Shown here one piece after another: positions 9,610 to 18,149 of a DNA stretch of 64,000 nucleotides. The stretch spans positions 951,766 to 1,015,765 of the forward strand of contig NZ_LMCX01000002.1 in the NCBI RefSeq assembly GCF_001425665.1, read 5' to 3'. The number at the start of each line of letters is the position of its first letter. The first letter of the stretch is position 1. The DNA comes from Yonghaparkia sp. Root332. Its GTDB lineage: Bacteria > Actinomycetota > Actinomycetes > Actinomycetales > Microbacteriaceae. The notes beneath the pieces were generated by a model, which worked only from the letters and a program-made list of their open reading frames with translations, had not been told where the DNA came from and did no database searches. A program made the translations under genes and the position numbers.

Positions 9610-10893
9610 TCAGGCCCGCGCTGCGCGCTCCTCGATCTCGTCGATGCGTCGCTGCAGGAACCGGCGCTCGGCCGCGGTCGGCGCGAGCGCCAGGGCGCGG
9701 TGGTAGTGCGGCAGCGCCTCCGCGTCCTCCCCCCGGCGGCGCCAGAGGTCGGCGCGCGTGGCGTGGAGGAGGTGGTACTCCGCGAGCAAGGCGTCGAGGT
9801 TGAGGGTGTCGAGCAGGGCGAGCCCAGCATCCGGGCCGTCGGAGAGCGCCACCGCGATCGCACGGTTCAGATCGATGACGGGAGACGGGGAGACCTCGCT
9901 CAGTCGCGCGTAAAGGGCGGCGATGCGGTCGAACCTCGTCGCCTGCGCCGTCGGGGCCGTCGCGTGCTCGGCCGCGATCTGCGCCTGCAGCAGGTACGGG
10001 CCGGGGGCGGCGCCGACCCCCTGGAGGGCCGTCTCGGCTTCGGCGAGCATGCGGGCGGCCTCGGCGATGGCCGCCGCGTCCCAGAGGGTGCGGTCCTGCT
10101 CGTCGAGCAGCACGAGCTCGCCATCCGCGTCGAGCCGGGCCGACGTGCGCGAGTGCTGGAAGAGCTGCAGGGCGAGCAGCGCGAGAACCTCGGGCTGCTG
10201 CGGCATGAGCGACGCCACGAGGCGCGTGAGCCGGATGGCCTCATCGGCGAGGGCCGGGCGCACGATGTCGTCGCCGCTCCCGGACGCGTAGCCCTCGGAG
10301 AAGAGCAGGTACAGCACCGCCAGAACCCCCGCCGTCCGCTCGGGCAGCAACCGGAGCGGCGGGACGCGGTAGGGGATGTTCGCGGCACGGATCTTCGCCC
10401 GCGCGCGCACCAGCCGCTTCTGCATCGTCTGCTCGCTCACGAGGAAGACGCCCGCGGTCTCGGCGACCGTGAGACCCAGGACGGTGCGGAGCGTGAGGGC
10501 GACGCGGGCCTCCATCGCGAGCGCCGGGTGGCAGCACGTGAAGATCAGGCGGAGTCGGTCGTCGTCGATCGGCATCGTCGGCTCCTCCTCTGCCGGCGGC
10601 TCAAGCTCTCGGGCGTGCCGCTCGGTGGCTCGGCGCTCGGTCTGTTCCTTGCGGATCGCGTCAGTGGCCGCGTTCCTCGCGACCGTCGTGAGCCAGGCGC
10701 CGGGGCTGTCGGGGATGCCGCGCTCGGGCCACGTCGTCAGCGCTCGGGTGACGGCGTCGTGGAAGGAGTCCTCGGCGAGATCCCAGTCGCCGGTGCGGCG
10801 GATCAGGGCTGCGACGATGCGCAGGCGCTCGGACGCGATGACCTCGGCGAGGGCTGCGCTCGCCTCGGTCGCCGCGTCACGAGATGCGGGCAT
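9610..10893 (-). CDS. ECF42-type sigma factor with long C-terminal extension (copy 1)
   Basis: The 427-residue protein has a sigma-2 domain (about residues 20-90, DWDLAEDSFHDAVTRAL), a sigma-4 helix-turn-helix (about 125-170, VAETAGVFLVSEQTMQKR) and a 250-residue helical extension ending in a TPR-like stretch. This layout and the adjacent DGPF/YCII gene define the ECF42 group, which lacks an anti-sigma factor; the extension is thought to control activity. It lies 15 bases after the DGPF gene. A close paralogue is at 32,158-33,456. Confidence 0.92.
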   Translation of the reverse strand: MPASRDAATEASAALAEVIASERLRIVAALIRRTGDWDLAEDSFHDAVTRALTTWPERGIPDSPGAWLTTVARNAATDAIRKEQTERRATERHARELEPPAEEEPTMPIDDDRLRLIFTCCHPALAMEARVALTLRTVLGLTVAETAGVFLVSEQTMQKRLVRARAKIRAANIPYRVPPLRLLPERTAGVLAVLYLLFSEGYASGSGDDIVRPALADEAIRLTRLVASLMPQQPEVLALLALQLFQHSRTSARLDADGELVLLDEQDRTLWDAAAIAEAARMLAEAETALQGVGAAPGPYLLQAQIAAEHATAPTAQATRFDRIAALYARLSEVSPSPVIDLNRAIAVALSDGPDAGLALLDTLNLDALLAEYHLLHATRADLWRRRGEDAEALPHYHRALALAPTAAERRFLQRRIDEIEERAARA

Positions 10894-10908
10894 CCGTCGT
10901 CTCGATGC

Positions 10909-11244
10909 TCAGCCCTCGAACGGCCAGATGGGCCGGACCTCGACCCGGCCGAAGCGGGCCATCGGGTGCGCGGCGGCGATCTCGAGGGCCTCGTCGAGGT
11001 TGTCGACGTCGATGAGGTCGAAGCCGGCGATCCACTCCTTGGTCTCGACGAAGGGGCCGTCGGTGAGGATGGTCGCGCCGTCGCGGACCGTCACCGTGGT
11101 GGCGTCCGACGGCGGGCGCAGGCGGTTGCCGGTGCGGGCGATGCCGCGGCGCTCGATGTCGGCGCTCCACTCCTCGATGTTGTCCTCCTCGGGGATGTAC
11201 GTGGGCGCTTCGGGATCGCTGATGATGAGCAGCAGGTATTCCAT
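10909..11244 (-). CDS. DGPF/YCII-family protein, partner of ECF42 sigma (copy 1)
   Basis: The 111-residue protein shows the YCII/DGPF fold, with the name-giving ILTDGPFVETKEWIAGF segment and the C-terminal HPMARFGRVEVRPI. DGPF proteins are the constant genomic partners and regulatory targets of ECF42 sigma factors; their biochemical role is unresolved. The ATG at 11,244 follows an AGAAGGAGA ribosome-binding site. A long upstream extension of the frame overlaps the promoter and is rejected. Confidence 0.9.
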   Translation of the reverse strand: MEYLLLIISDPEAPTYIPEEDNIEEWSADIERRGIARTGNRLRPPSDATTVTVRDGATILTDGPFVETKEWIAGFDLIDVDNLDEALEIAAAHPMARFGRVEVRPIWPFEG

Positions 11245-11273
11245 GGTCGTCTCCTTCTGTCGCAGTCGAGGTC

Positions 11274-11316
11274 GATTACACCAGGACGACGAAGAAGGGC
11301 GGGCCGGGAGGACACA
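11274..11316 (-). promoter_or_regulatory. candidate ECF42-dependent promoter of the DGPF-sigma operon (copy 1)
   Basis: Read on the minus strand, the element is TGTGTCCTCCC, then CGTCGT and a CTGGTGTAATC tail. There are exactly 19 bases between TGTC and CGTC. The same block with the same spacing precedes the second module (34,196-34,238). TGTC/CGTC-type -35/-10 words fit ECF-sigma promoters, so autoregulation is inferred. Confidence 0.7.
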
Positions 11317-11344
11317 CCGCGCGATGTTGGTCCCGAAGTCGGCG

Positions 11345-11809
11345 CTACAGCAGCTCGTCGTCCTCGTCGTCGACGTCATCGTTCGACCGCGAGGTCGACG
11401 ACGCGGGCCGCTCGCCGACGGCCGTGCCGGGCTTCACGCCCGTCCCCGGCGCGTGCTTGTCGCGCTCGACGACGAGCCACTCGGGCATCTCCTCGAGCAG
11501 GGCCTTGATCTCGGCGGTCGTCATCGAGTCGCTCACTCCCCCGCGCGCGAGCGCCGAGTTCGACACGCCCAGGCGGCGGGCGACCTCATCCCGCGGGTGC
11601 GGGCCCTCGCGGCGCAGCGACGTCAGCCACTCGGGCGGGTTCTCCTGCAGCTCCATCAGCGCGGTGCGCGAGATCTGCGCCTCCTGGAACTCCGCGGGCG
11701 TCGCCGGCAGGAACACGCCGAGCTTCTTCGCGGCCGTCTTCGGGCTGAGCAGCTGCTCCTTCGGGGGCTTCGGCTGCTGGCGGCGGTCTTCGCGGGGCGC
11801 ATCGGTCAT
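11345..11809 (-). CDS. DUF5997 family protein
   Basis: The 154-residue product has a basic N-terminus, a conserved SPKTAAKKLGVFLPATPAEF segment, helix-turn-helix-like DEVARRLGVSNSALARGG and an acidic C-terminal tail (DDVDDEDDE). It matches the actinobacterial family DUF5997, which usually sits divergently next to a LysR-substrate-binding-domain protein, as here. The motifs suggest a nucleic-acid-binding protein, but no function is established. The ATG at 11,809 is chosen over a long antisense extension. Confidence 0.75.
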   Translation of the reverse strand: MTDAPREDRRQQPKPPKEQLLSPKTAAKKLGVFLPATPAEFQEAQISRTALMELQENPPEWLTSLRREGPHPRDEVARRLGVSNSALARGGVSDSMTTAEIKALLEEMPEWLVVERDKHAPGTGVKPGTAVGERPASSTSRSNDDVDDEDDELL

Positions 11810-11863
11810 ACCCCGAGCGTAGGCGACCCCGGCGCCCGCCCGCCTCGCCGGTAGCCTGACCCC

Positions 11864-12421
11864 ATGCCCGAACCGCGCCCCGAGCCCCTGCGCGTCGCCT
11901 TCGTGCCCGGCGTCACGCCGACCAAGTGGGAGCGCATCTGGCGCGAGCGCCGCCCCCGCGGTCGCATCGATCTCACCCCCATGACGCAGGCGGATGCTCT
12001 CACCGCCCTCCGCGACGGCACCGCGCACATGGCGCTCTTGCGCGACACCTCGGCGACCGACGACTGGCACGCCATCCCCCTGTACCGCGAGGCCGCGGTC
12101 GTCGTCGCCCCCAAGGACTCGCCCGTCGCTGATCGGGCCGCGCCCACGCTCGAGGATCTCGCGGACGAGACGGTTCTCCCCGTCGACCTCCTCGACGGCA
12201 CTGGCGAGGATGCCGTCGCGCTCGTCGCCGCGAACGTCGGCGTCGCCGTCATGCCGCAGTCGGTCGCGCGGGCGCAGTCGCGCAAGGACGTCGTCGCACG
12301 CATCCTCGCTGGCGGGCCTGACACGGGGATTTCGCTCGTCTGGCCGATCGACGACCCACACCCGCTCGCGGATGAGTTCATCGGCATCGTGCGCGGGCGC
12401 ACGGCGAACAGCTCGCGCTGA
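11864..12421 (+). CDS. stand-alone LysR-type substrate-binding domain protein
   Basis: The 185-residue product begins directly with the effector-binding fold of LysR regulators (LRVAFVPGVTPTKW, then DALTALRDGTAHMALLRD and NVGVAVMPQSVARA). It has no N-terminal helix-turn-helix. It is divergent from the DUF5997 gene, 54 bp apart. The pairing is common in Actinobacteria and suggests that ligand sensing and DNA binding may be split between the two proteins; this is inference. Confidence 0.78.
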   Translation: MPEPRPEPLRVAFVPGVTPTKWERIWRERRPRGRIDLTPMTQADALTALRDGTAHMALLRDTSATDDWHAIPLYREAAVVVAPKDSPVADRAAPTLEDLADETVLPVDLLDGTGEDAVALVAANVGVAVMPQSVARAQSRKDVVARILAGGPDTGISLVWPIDDPHPLADEFIGIVRGRTANSSR

Positions 12422-12522
12422 CCTCCGCGGGCCACCCCCGCGGGTTTGACCCTGTGGTAGCCACACGGTGTTCACTCGACCGTGTTCGCCCGCACGACTC
12501 CGACGACCTCCGGGAGGCCGCC

Positions 12523-13236
12523 ATGAGCGCCCCGTCCACGACCGACGAACCCACCGCCCCACCTCGCACCAAGACGCCTGGGTGGCCCGAGATCCTCACC
12601 GGCAGCGCGGCCTTCCTCCTCGCATTCGCCGCGATCGCGCTCACGCTCCCCCTCATCGACGACCCGGCCACGCAGGGCATCGCGGGGCTCTTCGCCTCAG
12701 GAGCGCTCGGGCTCGTCGCGTTCGGTGCGGCCGTGCTTCTGCGCATCCGATCGATCGACGCCTTCGGATTCCGACGCACGACACCCGCCCGCATCCTCGT
12801 CGGCGCCGGTCTCGGCATCGCGACCTACCTGCTGGGCGTGCTCGTCGCGATCGCGTACATCACCGTCACGGGCGACGCCGAGAACGTGCAGGCGGGCTAC
12901 CAGGCGGCCGCGGCGGGCGGGTGGCTGTCGCTCGCCGTCACCCTCATCGCTGGCGCCGTCATCACTCCCCTCGGCGAGGAGGCCTTCTTCCGCGGCGTGC
13001 TCGCGAACGCCCTGATCGCCCGCCACGGCGCGTGGGTCGGCGTGCTCGTGAGCGCCGCGGTCTTCGCCGTCGCGCACGGCATCAATCCCGTGCTGCCGAT
13101 CGCATTCGTCGTCGGCGTCAGCACCGCGCTGCTGTACCGCTGGTCGGGCTCGGTCTGGCCGGGCGTCGCGCTGCACGCCACCAACAACGCCACCGCTTTT
13201 CTCGTCCCGCTCGCGATCAACCTGGGCCTGGCATGA
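12523..13236 (+). CDS. CPBP-family intramembrane glutamic protease
   Basis: The 237-residue protein has about seven hydrophobic segments and the Abi/CPBP signature: EEAFFRG (E-E-x-x-x-R), AHGIN, and HATNN in the last helices. These residues form the active site of Rce1-like membrane proteases. The ATG at 12,523 follows GGGAGG; the longer frame from 12,454 is rejected. Its TGA overlaps the next gene's ATG (ATGATG), so it is coupled to the beta-lactamase gene. Confidence 0.88.
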   Translation: MSAPSTTDEPTAPPRTKTPGWPEILTGSAAFLLAFAAIALTLPLIDDPATQGIAGLFASGALGLVAFGAAVLLRIRSIDAFGFRRTTPARILVGAGLGIATYLLGVLVAIAYITVTGDAENVQAGYQAAAAGGWLSLAVTLIAGAVITPLGEEAFFRGVLANALIARHGAWVGVLVSAAVFAVAHGINPVLPIAFVVGVSTALLYRWSGSVWPGVALHATNNATAFLVPLAINLGLA

Positions 13237-14225
13237 TGGGCGCCGAACCGAGGCCCGGAACGACTCGAGCGAGGTCCAGCATTCAGACGCGCCGAACGGC
13301 GAGACGCGCCCCGCAGACGGTGCGCGCGACGACCGCGGGCCTGGCAGCCCTCGTCCTGCTGGTCGGGTCCGGATGCTCGGCCGTGGGCATCGGCGGAGCA
13401 CCGACGCCGAGCCCCTCCGCCCCGGTGGCCGCCGAACCGAGCCCCACCATCGACCTCGACGACGACCTCGCCGACCTGGAGGGCGAGTACGACGCCCGCG
13501 TCGGTGTCTACGCCGTCGACACCGGCTCAGGCGAGACCGTCGCCTACCGGGAGGACGAGCGCTTCGCCTACGCGTCCACCTTCAAGGCGCTGCTCGCCGC
13601 CGTCGTACTGAAGACCGTCGACGACCTCGACCGCGTCATCACCTACTCGGCCGACGAGCTCGTCGACTACTCGCCGGTCACCGAGCAGAACGTGGATGGC
13701 GGGATGAGCATCCGCGAGCTCGCAGAGGCGACCGTGCGGACGAGCGACAACTCCGCCGCCAACCTGCTGCTGGACGAGCTCGGCGGGCCCGCAGGGTTCG
13801 CCGACGCTCTCACCCGCGTCGGCGACCGCACGACGCAGCCCGAGCGCCGCGAGACCGAGCTCAACACGGCCGTGCCGGGTGAGACGCGCGACACGAGCAC
13901 GCCGCGCGCGCTCGCCGAGACGCTGCGCGGCTTCGCGCTCGACGGGCTCCTCGACGACACCCAGGCCGCGACGCTCATCGACTGGATGAGCGGCAACGCG
14001 ACCGGTGACCCGCTCATCCGCGCCGGAGCCCCCGAGGGATGGGCCGTCGCCGACAAGTCGGGTGCCGGCGGCTACGGCACCCGCAACGACCTCGGCATCG
14101 TGTGGCCGCCCGACGGCGACCCCATCGTCATCGCCGTGCTCACCACGCGCGATGCCGCCGACGCCGAGTACGACAACGCGCTCGTCGCCGACGTCGCCGC
14201 CGTCGTGCTGGAGGAGCTCGGCTGA
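13233..14225 (+). CDS. bla: class A beta-lactamase, probably exported
   Basis: The 330-residue protein has an N-terminal Arg-rich segment and a hydrophobic helix ending in a cysteine (LVLLVGSGC), suggesting a lipoprotein or secreted protein. A Pro/Ser linker follows, then the class A motifs: STFK (catalytic Ser), SDN, ExELN (the Glu166 region, in ETELN) and KSG. All catalytic residues are present, so hydrolysis of penicillins is likely. It lies between CPBP and MerR genes with overlapping stop/start codons on both sides, an arrangement suggesting regulated expression. Confidence 0.92.
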   Translation: MMGAEPRPGTTRARSSIQTRRTARRAPQTVRATTAGLAALVLLVGSGCSAVGIGGAPTPSPSAPVAAEPSPTIDLDDDLADLEGEYDARVGVYAVDTGSGETVAYREDERFAYASTFKALLAAVVLKTVDDLDRVITYSADELVDYSPVTEQNVDGGMSIRELAEATVRTSDNSAANLLLDELGGPAGFADALTRVGDRTTQPERRETELNTAVPGETRDTSTPRALAETLRGFALDGLLDDTQAATLIDWMSGNATGDPLIRAGAPEGWAVADKSGAGGYGTRNDLGIVWPPDGDPIVIAVLTTRDAADAEYDNALVADVAAVVLEELG

Positions 14226-14989
14226 TGGCGTGGAGCACGCGAGAGCTCGCCGAACTGGCGGGAACGACGGTGAACACCGTGCGCCACTACCACCAGCTCG
14301 GGCTGCTCGACGAGCCGGAGCGACGCCACAACGGCTACAAGCAGTACGAGGTCGCGCACCTCATGGCGCTGCTGCGCATCCGGCGCCTCGTCGACCTCGG
14401 CGTGCCGCTCGGGCAGATCCGCGAGCTCAGTGCGACGCCCGCCGCGAACCAGGCGCTGCACGAGGTCGACGCCGAGCTCGCGCAGAGCATCGAGCGGCTG
14501 CAGAGCGCACGCGCGGGGATCGCGGCGATCCTCCGCGAAGAGGTGCCGGCCGACGTGCCCGCCGGGTTCGAATCGGTGGCGTCGCGGATGTCGGACGCCG
14601 ACCGCTCGATGATCCACCTCTACTCGCGCGTCTTCGATGAGGAGGCGCTCGCCGACCTGCGCACGAGCGTCGAGCTGTGCGACAGCGAGGTCGAAGCCGA
14701 GATCGACCGTCTTCCGGCCGATGCTGACGAGGCCACCGTCGCTCGGCTCGCCGACGCGCTCGCGCCGAGCCTCGTGCGCAGCATCATCGAGCACCCCTGG
14801 CTCGCCGACCCCGGCTCACGGCTCACCGGTGACCGGGCATCCGCCGGCGAAGCGCTCGCCGAAAGCATGAAAGCGCTGTACAACCGCCCGCAGCTCGAGG
14901 TCTTCGTGCGCGCGAACGCGCGGGCGCTCGAGCTCGCCGAGGAGATGCGCACCGCCGGCGAGCAGCCCCCTTCAGACGTCGCTGACTGA
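14225..14989 (+). CDS. MerR-family transcriptional regulator
   Basis: The 254-residue protein starts with the MerR winged helix (STRELAELAGTTVNTVRHYHQLGLLDEPER, residues about 3-32), then the dimerisation coiled-coil (about 80-110) and a C-terminal helical effector domain of about 130 residues (TipAS-like length). Its ATG overlaps the beta-lactamase TGA in TGATG. The operon context suggests control of the bla operon or of an antibiotic response. Confidence 0.85.
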   Translation: MAWSTRELAELAGTTVNTVRHYHQLGLLDEPERRHNGYKQYEVAHLMALLRIRRLVDLGVPLGQIRELSATPAANQALHEVDAELAQSIERLQSARAGIAAILREEVPADVPAGFESVASRMSDADRSMIHLYSRVFDEEALADLRTSVELCDSEVEAEIDRLPADADEATVARLADALAPSLVRSIIEHPWLADPGSRLTGDRASAGEALAESMKALYNRPQLEVFVRANARALELAEEMRTAGEQPPSDVAD

Positions 14990-15024
14990 GCCGCGCGGTG
15001 GGCAGGCCGCTCGAGACTGCCGCT

Positions 15025-16191
15025 TTAGGCGAGGCGCGCGGTCGCTGCCGGGCGCAGGGAGCCGGCCGCCCCGAACGCCCGCGCGGCGAACCGCGAGCCG
15101 ATGAGCGCGTGCGCCTCTGCGCTCGGGTGGAGCCCGTCCGGCAGCGGCAGCCGCTCGGCGTCGTCGGGGCCGTAGAGCGACAGGCCGTCGATGTAGCCGA
15201 GGTTCGCGTCGTCGCGTGCGGCGACGAGCTGCTCCATCGCGTCGCGGATGACGGTGAGCGTCAGTCGGCCGGCAGCGGTGTCGCCGGGCGAACCCGTCGC
15301 GATGAACCGCATCTCGCCGGCCGCGAAACCGGTCGGGTCGACTGCCCCCGGCCCCGGCGTGTCTTCGTGGATGCCGCAGAAGATCGGCGACACGAGCAGC
15401 AGCGGGGTATCCGGGTGGCCGTCGCGGATGGTGTCGAGGAAGCCGTGGACGGCGGGCACGAAGCTGCGCAGCCGCATCGCGTCGAGGTTGACGACATTGA
15501 TGCCGAGCTTGACGCTGATGACGTCGGCCGGAGCATCCCGGATGACGCGCGCCATGAACGGGTCGACGAGCGCACTGCCGCCGAACCCGAGATTGCGCAG
15601 CTGCACACCGGCGCTTCGGGCCGCCACGACGGGCCAGATGCCGGTCGGGGTGGCGGCGTTCGAACCGTGACTGATCGAGCTGCCGTGGTGCACCCACACC
15701 GGGCCGACAGGCGGAGCGGGCGACACCGGGGCACGGGCGTGCAGCGCCACCACGTCGACCTTCTCGTTGTGGGGCAGCCACAGTTCGACGACCCGCTCGC
15801 CCGCCCCGGGCAGCGACACCTCGATGCGATCGGGCTCCCCCGGCGTCAGCTCCCGGCCGCCCGTCTGCAGGTCGAGCTCGACGGCGTCGCCCGCCTGCAG
15901 CTCGTGCGAGGCCACGAGCTCGCCGTCCACGACGACGTCGACGACGCCGCGCGGGCGGGAGAACCCGCGATAGAAGACGCGCGTGGCGTGCAGCTCGAGG
16001 GTGATCGAGGTGGCGCTCGTCGCGAATCGGACCCGCACACCCGAGGGTTGCGCCTCCATCATCGCCAGCTGCGGATCAGCGTCGCGTTCGCGCACGGATC
16101 GCGGCAGACGGTGCGGGCGAACGCCTCGCTCTGTTCGTTCCAGCTCCGTCGCTCCCAGGATCAGATCCGGGGTGAGGGGGATGGTGATCAC
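15025..16191 (-). CDS. SGNH/GDSL hydrolase with N-terminal beta-sandwich domain
   Basis: The 388-residue product has an N-terminal jelly-roll-like domain (about residues 1-155) followed by an SGNH hydrolase domain. The nucleophile Ser is at about 171 (HHGSSISHGSN), there is a Gly-Asn-like block near LGFGGSALVDPFM, and the C-terminal Asp-His pair is in LPDGLHPSAEAH. This layout is typical of acetyl-esterases or rhamnogalacturonan/xylan esterases. A GTG at 16,191 is preceded by AAGGAGG and is the chosen start. A 144-bp internal stretch (15,413-15,556) recurs at 20,215-20,357. Confidence 0.82.
   Translation of the reverse strand: MITIPLTPDLILGATELERTERGVRPHRLPRSVRERDADPQLAMMEAQPSGVRVRFATSATSITLELHATRVFYRGFSRPRGVVDVVVDGELVASHELQAGDAVELDLQTGGRELTPGEPDRIEVSLPGAGERVVELWLPHNEKVDVVALHARAPVSPAPPVGPVWVHHGSSISHGSNAATPTGIWPVVAARSAGVQLRNLGFGGSALVDPFMARVIRDAPADVISVKLGINVVNLDAMRLRSFVPAVHGFLDTIRDGHPDTPLLLVSPIFCGIHEDTPGPGAVDPTGFAAGEMRFIATGSPGDTAAGRLTLTVIRDAMEQLVAARDDANLGYIDGLSLYGPDDAERLPLPDGLHPSAEAHALIGSRFAARAFGAAGSLRPAATARLA
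15413..15556 (-). repeat. SGNH-gene segment repeated downstream (donor copy)
   Basis: This part of the SGNH hydrolase gene is matched in direct orientation by 20,215-20,357. The first 74 or so bases are identical by eye and the rest carries roughly ten scattered differences. The two copies bracket the ABC transporter/two-component cassette. Confidence 0.8.
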
Positions 16192-16328
16192 GATGCCTCC
16201 TTCATGGTCGTGCGGGTGCCGGATGCGTTCCGTCAACGTGGGCGACGGCACCGCCGCGCCGTCGTACCTCGGTACCACGAGGTCCGGATCAAGATCGGCC
16301 TGCAGACCGATGACCCGCGTCGCCGTGA

Positions 16329-16360
16329 TTCGTAGCGTGGTTCGCGACACACGATACGAA
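16329..16360 (+). promoter_or_regulatory. inverted-repeat operator candidate upstream of the ABC exporter operon
   Basis: The arms TTCGTAGCGTG (16,329-16,339) and CACGATACGAA (16,350-16,360) pair at 10 of 11 positions around a 10-base spacer. The element ends 11 bases before the ATP-binding protein start. It could be the binding site of the NarL/LuxR-type response regulator encoded at the end of the operon, or of an unlinked repressor. Confidence 0.5.
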
Positions 16361-16371
16361 AGGCCATTTGG

Positions 16372-17307
16372 ATGATAGAAGCACGCGCACTCACAAAAAA
16401 GTTCGGCAAGCGGACAGCCGTGGACGGCATCGACTTCCGGGTTCAGCCCGGTCAGGTCACGGGGTTCCTCGGCCCGAACGGCGCCGGCAAGTCGACGACC
16501 ATGCGCATGATCGCGGGGCTCGACCGCCCGACCTCGGGCGAGGTGACGGTCAACGGGCGCCACTACCGCGAGCACCGGGCGCCCCTCCGCGAAGTGGGCA
16601 TCCTGCTCGACGCGAAAGCCGTGCACACCGGCCGCACCGCCTACCGACACCTTCTCGCCATGGCCGCGACCCACGGCATCGGCGCATCACGCGTGCGCGA
16701 GGTCATCGAGCTCGCGGGCCTCGAGTCCGTCGCCCATAAGCGGGTCGGCGGTTTCTCCCTCGGCATGGGTCAGCGACTGGGTATCGCCGCAGCGCTCCTG
16801 GGCGACCCGGCGACCGTGATCCTCGACGAGCCGGTCAACGGGCTCGACCCCGAAGGCGTGCGCTGGGTGCGGACGCTCGTCCGGGGTCTCGCGGCGGAAG
16901 GGCGCACAGTTCTGCTGTCCTCGCACCTCATGAGCGAGATGGCGCAGACGGCGGACCACCTCATCGTGCTCGGTCGGGGGCGGGTCGTCGCCGACGCCAC
17001 GGTGGACGAGGTGATCGCCCGGGCCACGGGATCCTCGGTGAGAGTGCGCACTCCCGACCTGGCGAGGCTCCATCGCACCATCGCTGCGGGCGACGTCACC
17101 GTCACCACGCTCGATGACGGCGCCGCCGTCGTCTCCGGTCTCACGCCGACGCAGATCGGTGACGCTGCCGCGAGCGCGGGAGTCGCCATCCACGAACTCG
17201 TAGCGCTGAGCGGCTCGCTCGAAGACGCCTACCTCACCTTGACCGCCGACGACGTGGAGTACCGCTCCGCGCACGTCACCCGAACCCCTGAGGAGGTTGC
17301 GCGATGA
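16372..17307 (+). CDS. ABC transporter ATP-binding protein
   Basis: The 311-residue protein has Walker A (GPNGAGKST, about residues 36-44), a Q-loop-like region, a signature FSLGMGQRLGI and Walker B (VILDEPVNGLDPEG). A C-terminal extension of about 90 residues is typical of bacitracin/lantibiotic-exporter-like (BcrA/NatA) subunits. It energises the permease encoded next, with which it overlaps as ATGA. The downstream kinase and regulator genes suggest an envelope-stress or antimicrobial-peptide detoxification module. Confidence 0.92.
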   Translation: MIEARALTKKFGKRTAVDGIDFRVQPGQVTGFLGPNGAGKSTTMRMIAGLDRPTSGEVTVNGRHYREHRAPLREVGILLDAKAVHTGRTAYRHLLAMAATHGIGASRVREVIELAGLESVAHKRVGGFSLGMGQRLGIAAALLGDPATVILDEPVNGLDPEGVRWVRTLVRGLAAEGRTVLLSSHLMSEMAQTADHLIVLGRGRVVADATVDEVIARATGSSVRVRTPDLARLHRTIAAGDVTVTTLDDGAAVVSGLTPTQIGDAAASAGVAIHELVALSGSLEDAYLTLTADDVEYRSAHVTRTPEEVAR

Positions 17308-18149
17308 CCGCCGCAACCCTGACCCCCAGCCCCACTGTCCGATCGGATGCGCGACTGACGTTCCCGCGCATCCTGCGATCGGAGTGGATCAAGCTCACGA
17401 GCCTGCGCTCGACGCTCTGGTCGCTCGGCCTCATCGTCGCGCTCGGCGTCGGACTGAGCTTCCTCGTCGCATCCCTGGGCTTCGGCATGGAGGGCGCATC
17501 GGCACCTGACCCCGGCGCAGTGGTGACGACGGCAACGATCGGCGTGTCGTTCGGTCAGCTGATCGCGGCCGTTCTCGGCGTCCTGATGGTCACCGGCGAG
17601 TATTCGACCGGGATGATCCGCTCGACCCTCGCGGCCGTGCCTGCTCGACTGCCCGTGCTGGCCGCCAAGTCGCTGGTGCTCTTCCTGCTCGTCTCCGCCG
17701 TCGGCGCGATCACCATGTTCGGATCGTGGGCCGCCACCTACCCGGTGCTCGACGCGCAGGGCCTTGCCGTCGGACTGGCCGAGCCCGGGCTCGCGCCCGC
17801 ACTCGCTGGCGCCGCTGTGTACCTCGGGTTGACGGCCGTGTTCGCCCTGGGCCTCGGCACACTGCTGCGCTCCTCCGCCGGCGGAATCGCGGCGTCGCTC
17901 GGTGTGATCCTGGTTATCCCGACGGTGCTCCCCCTCCTCTCGCTCGCCGTCGACTGGGCCGATGAGGTCGCGCCGTACATCTTCTCGAATGCCGGAGTCG
18001 CCATGGCTCGCCTGCCCTCCACGGAGTCCGTCGAAGAATCAATCGGCCAGACCCTTCTCGAACCCGGGCTCGGCGGTCTGGTCGTCCTTGCGTGGACTCT
18101 CGTCTCCCTTACCCTGGGTGCCATCGCACTCCGCCGGAGGGACGCCTGA
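17304..18149 (+). CDS. ABC transporter permease (ABC-2/BcrB-like)
   Basis: The 281-residue protein begins with the conserved cytoplasmic helix ILRSEWIKLTSLRSTLWSLG of actinobacterial ABC-2 permeases and has six hydrophobic segments. It overlaps the ATP-binding protein gene by four bases, so the two proteins are expected to assemble as a homodimeric or 2:2 exporter. The substrate is not evident. Confidence 0.9.
   Translation: MTAATLTPSPTVRSDARLTFPRILRSEWIKLTSLRSTLWSLGLIVALGVGLSFLVASLGFGMEGASAPDPGAVVTTATIGVSFGQLIAAVLGVLMVTGEYSTGMIRSTLAAVPARLPVLAAKSLVLFLLVSAVGAITMFGSWAATYPVLDAQGLAVGLAEPGLAPALAGAAVYLGLTAVFALGLGTLLRSSAGGIAASLGVILVIPTVLPLLSLAVDWADEVAPYIFSNAGVAMARLPSTESVEESIGQTLLEPGLGGLVVLAWTLVSLTLGAIALRRRDA

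Noticed and set aside
8188..11508. An 1106-codon open frame on the plus strand
   Set aside because: It is the +1 frame of the DUF2130 gene followed by the antisense of the ECF42 gene; low-complexity Arg/Ala/Gly translation and no ribosome-binding site.
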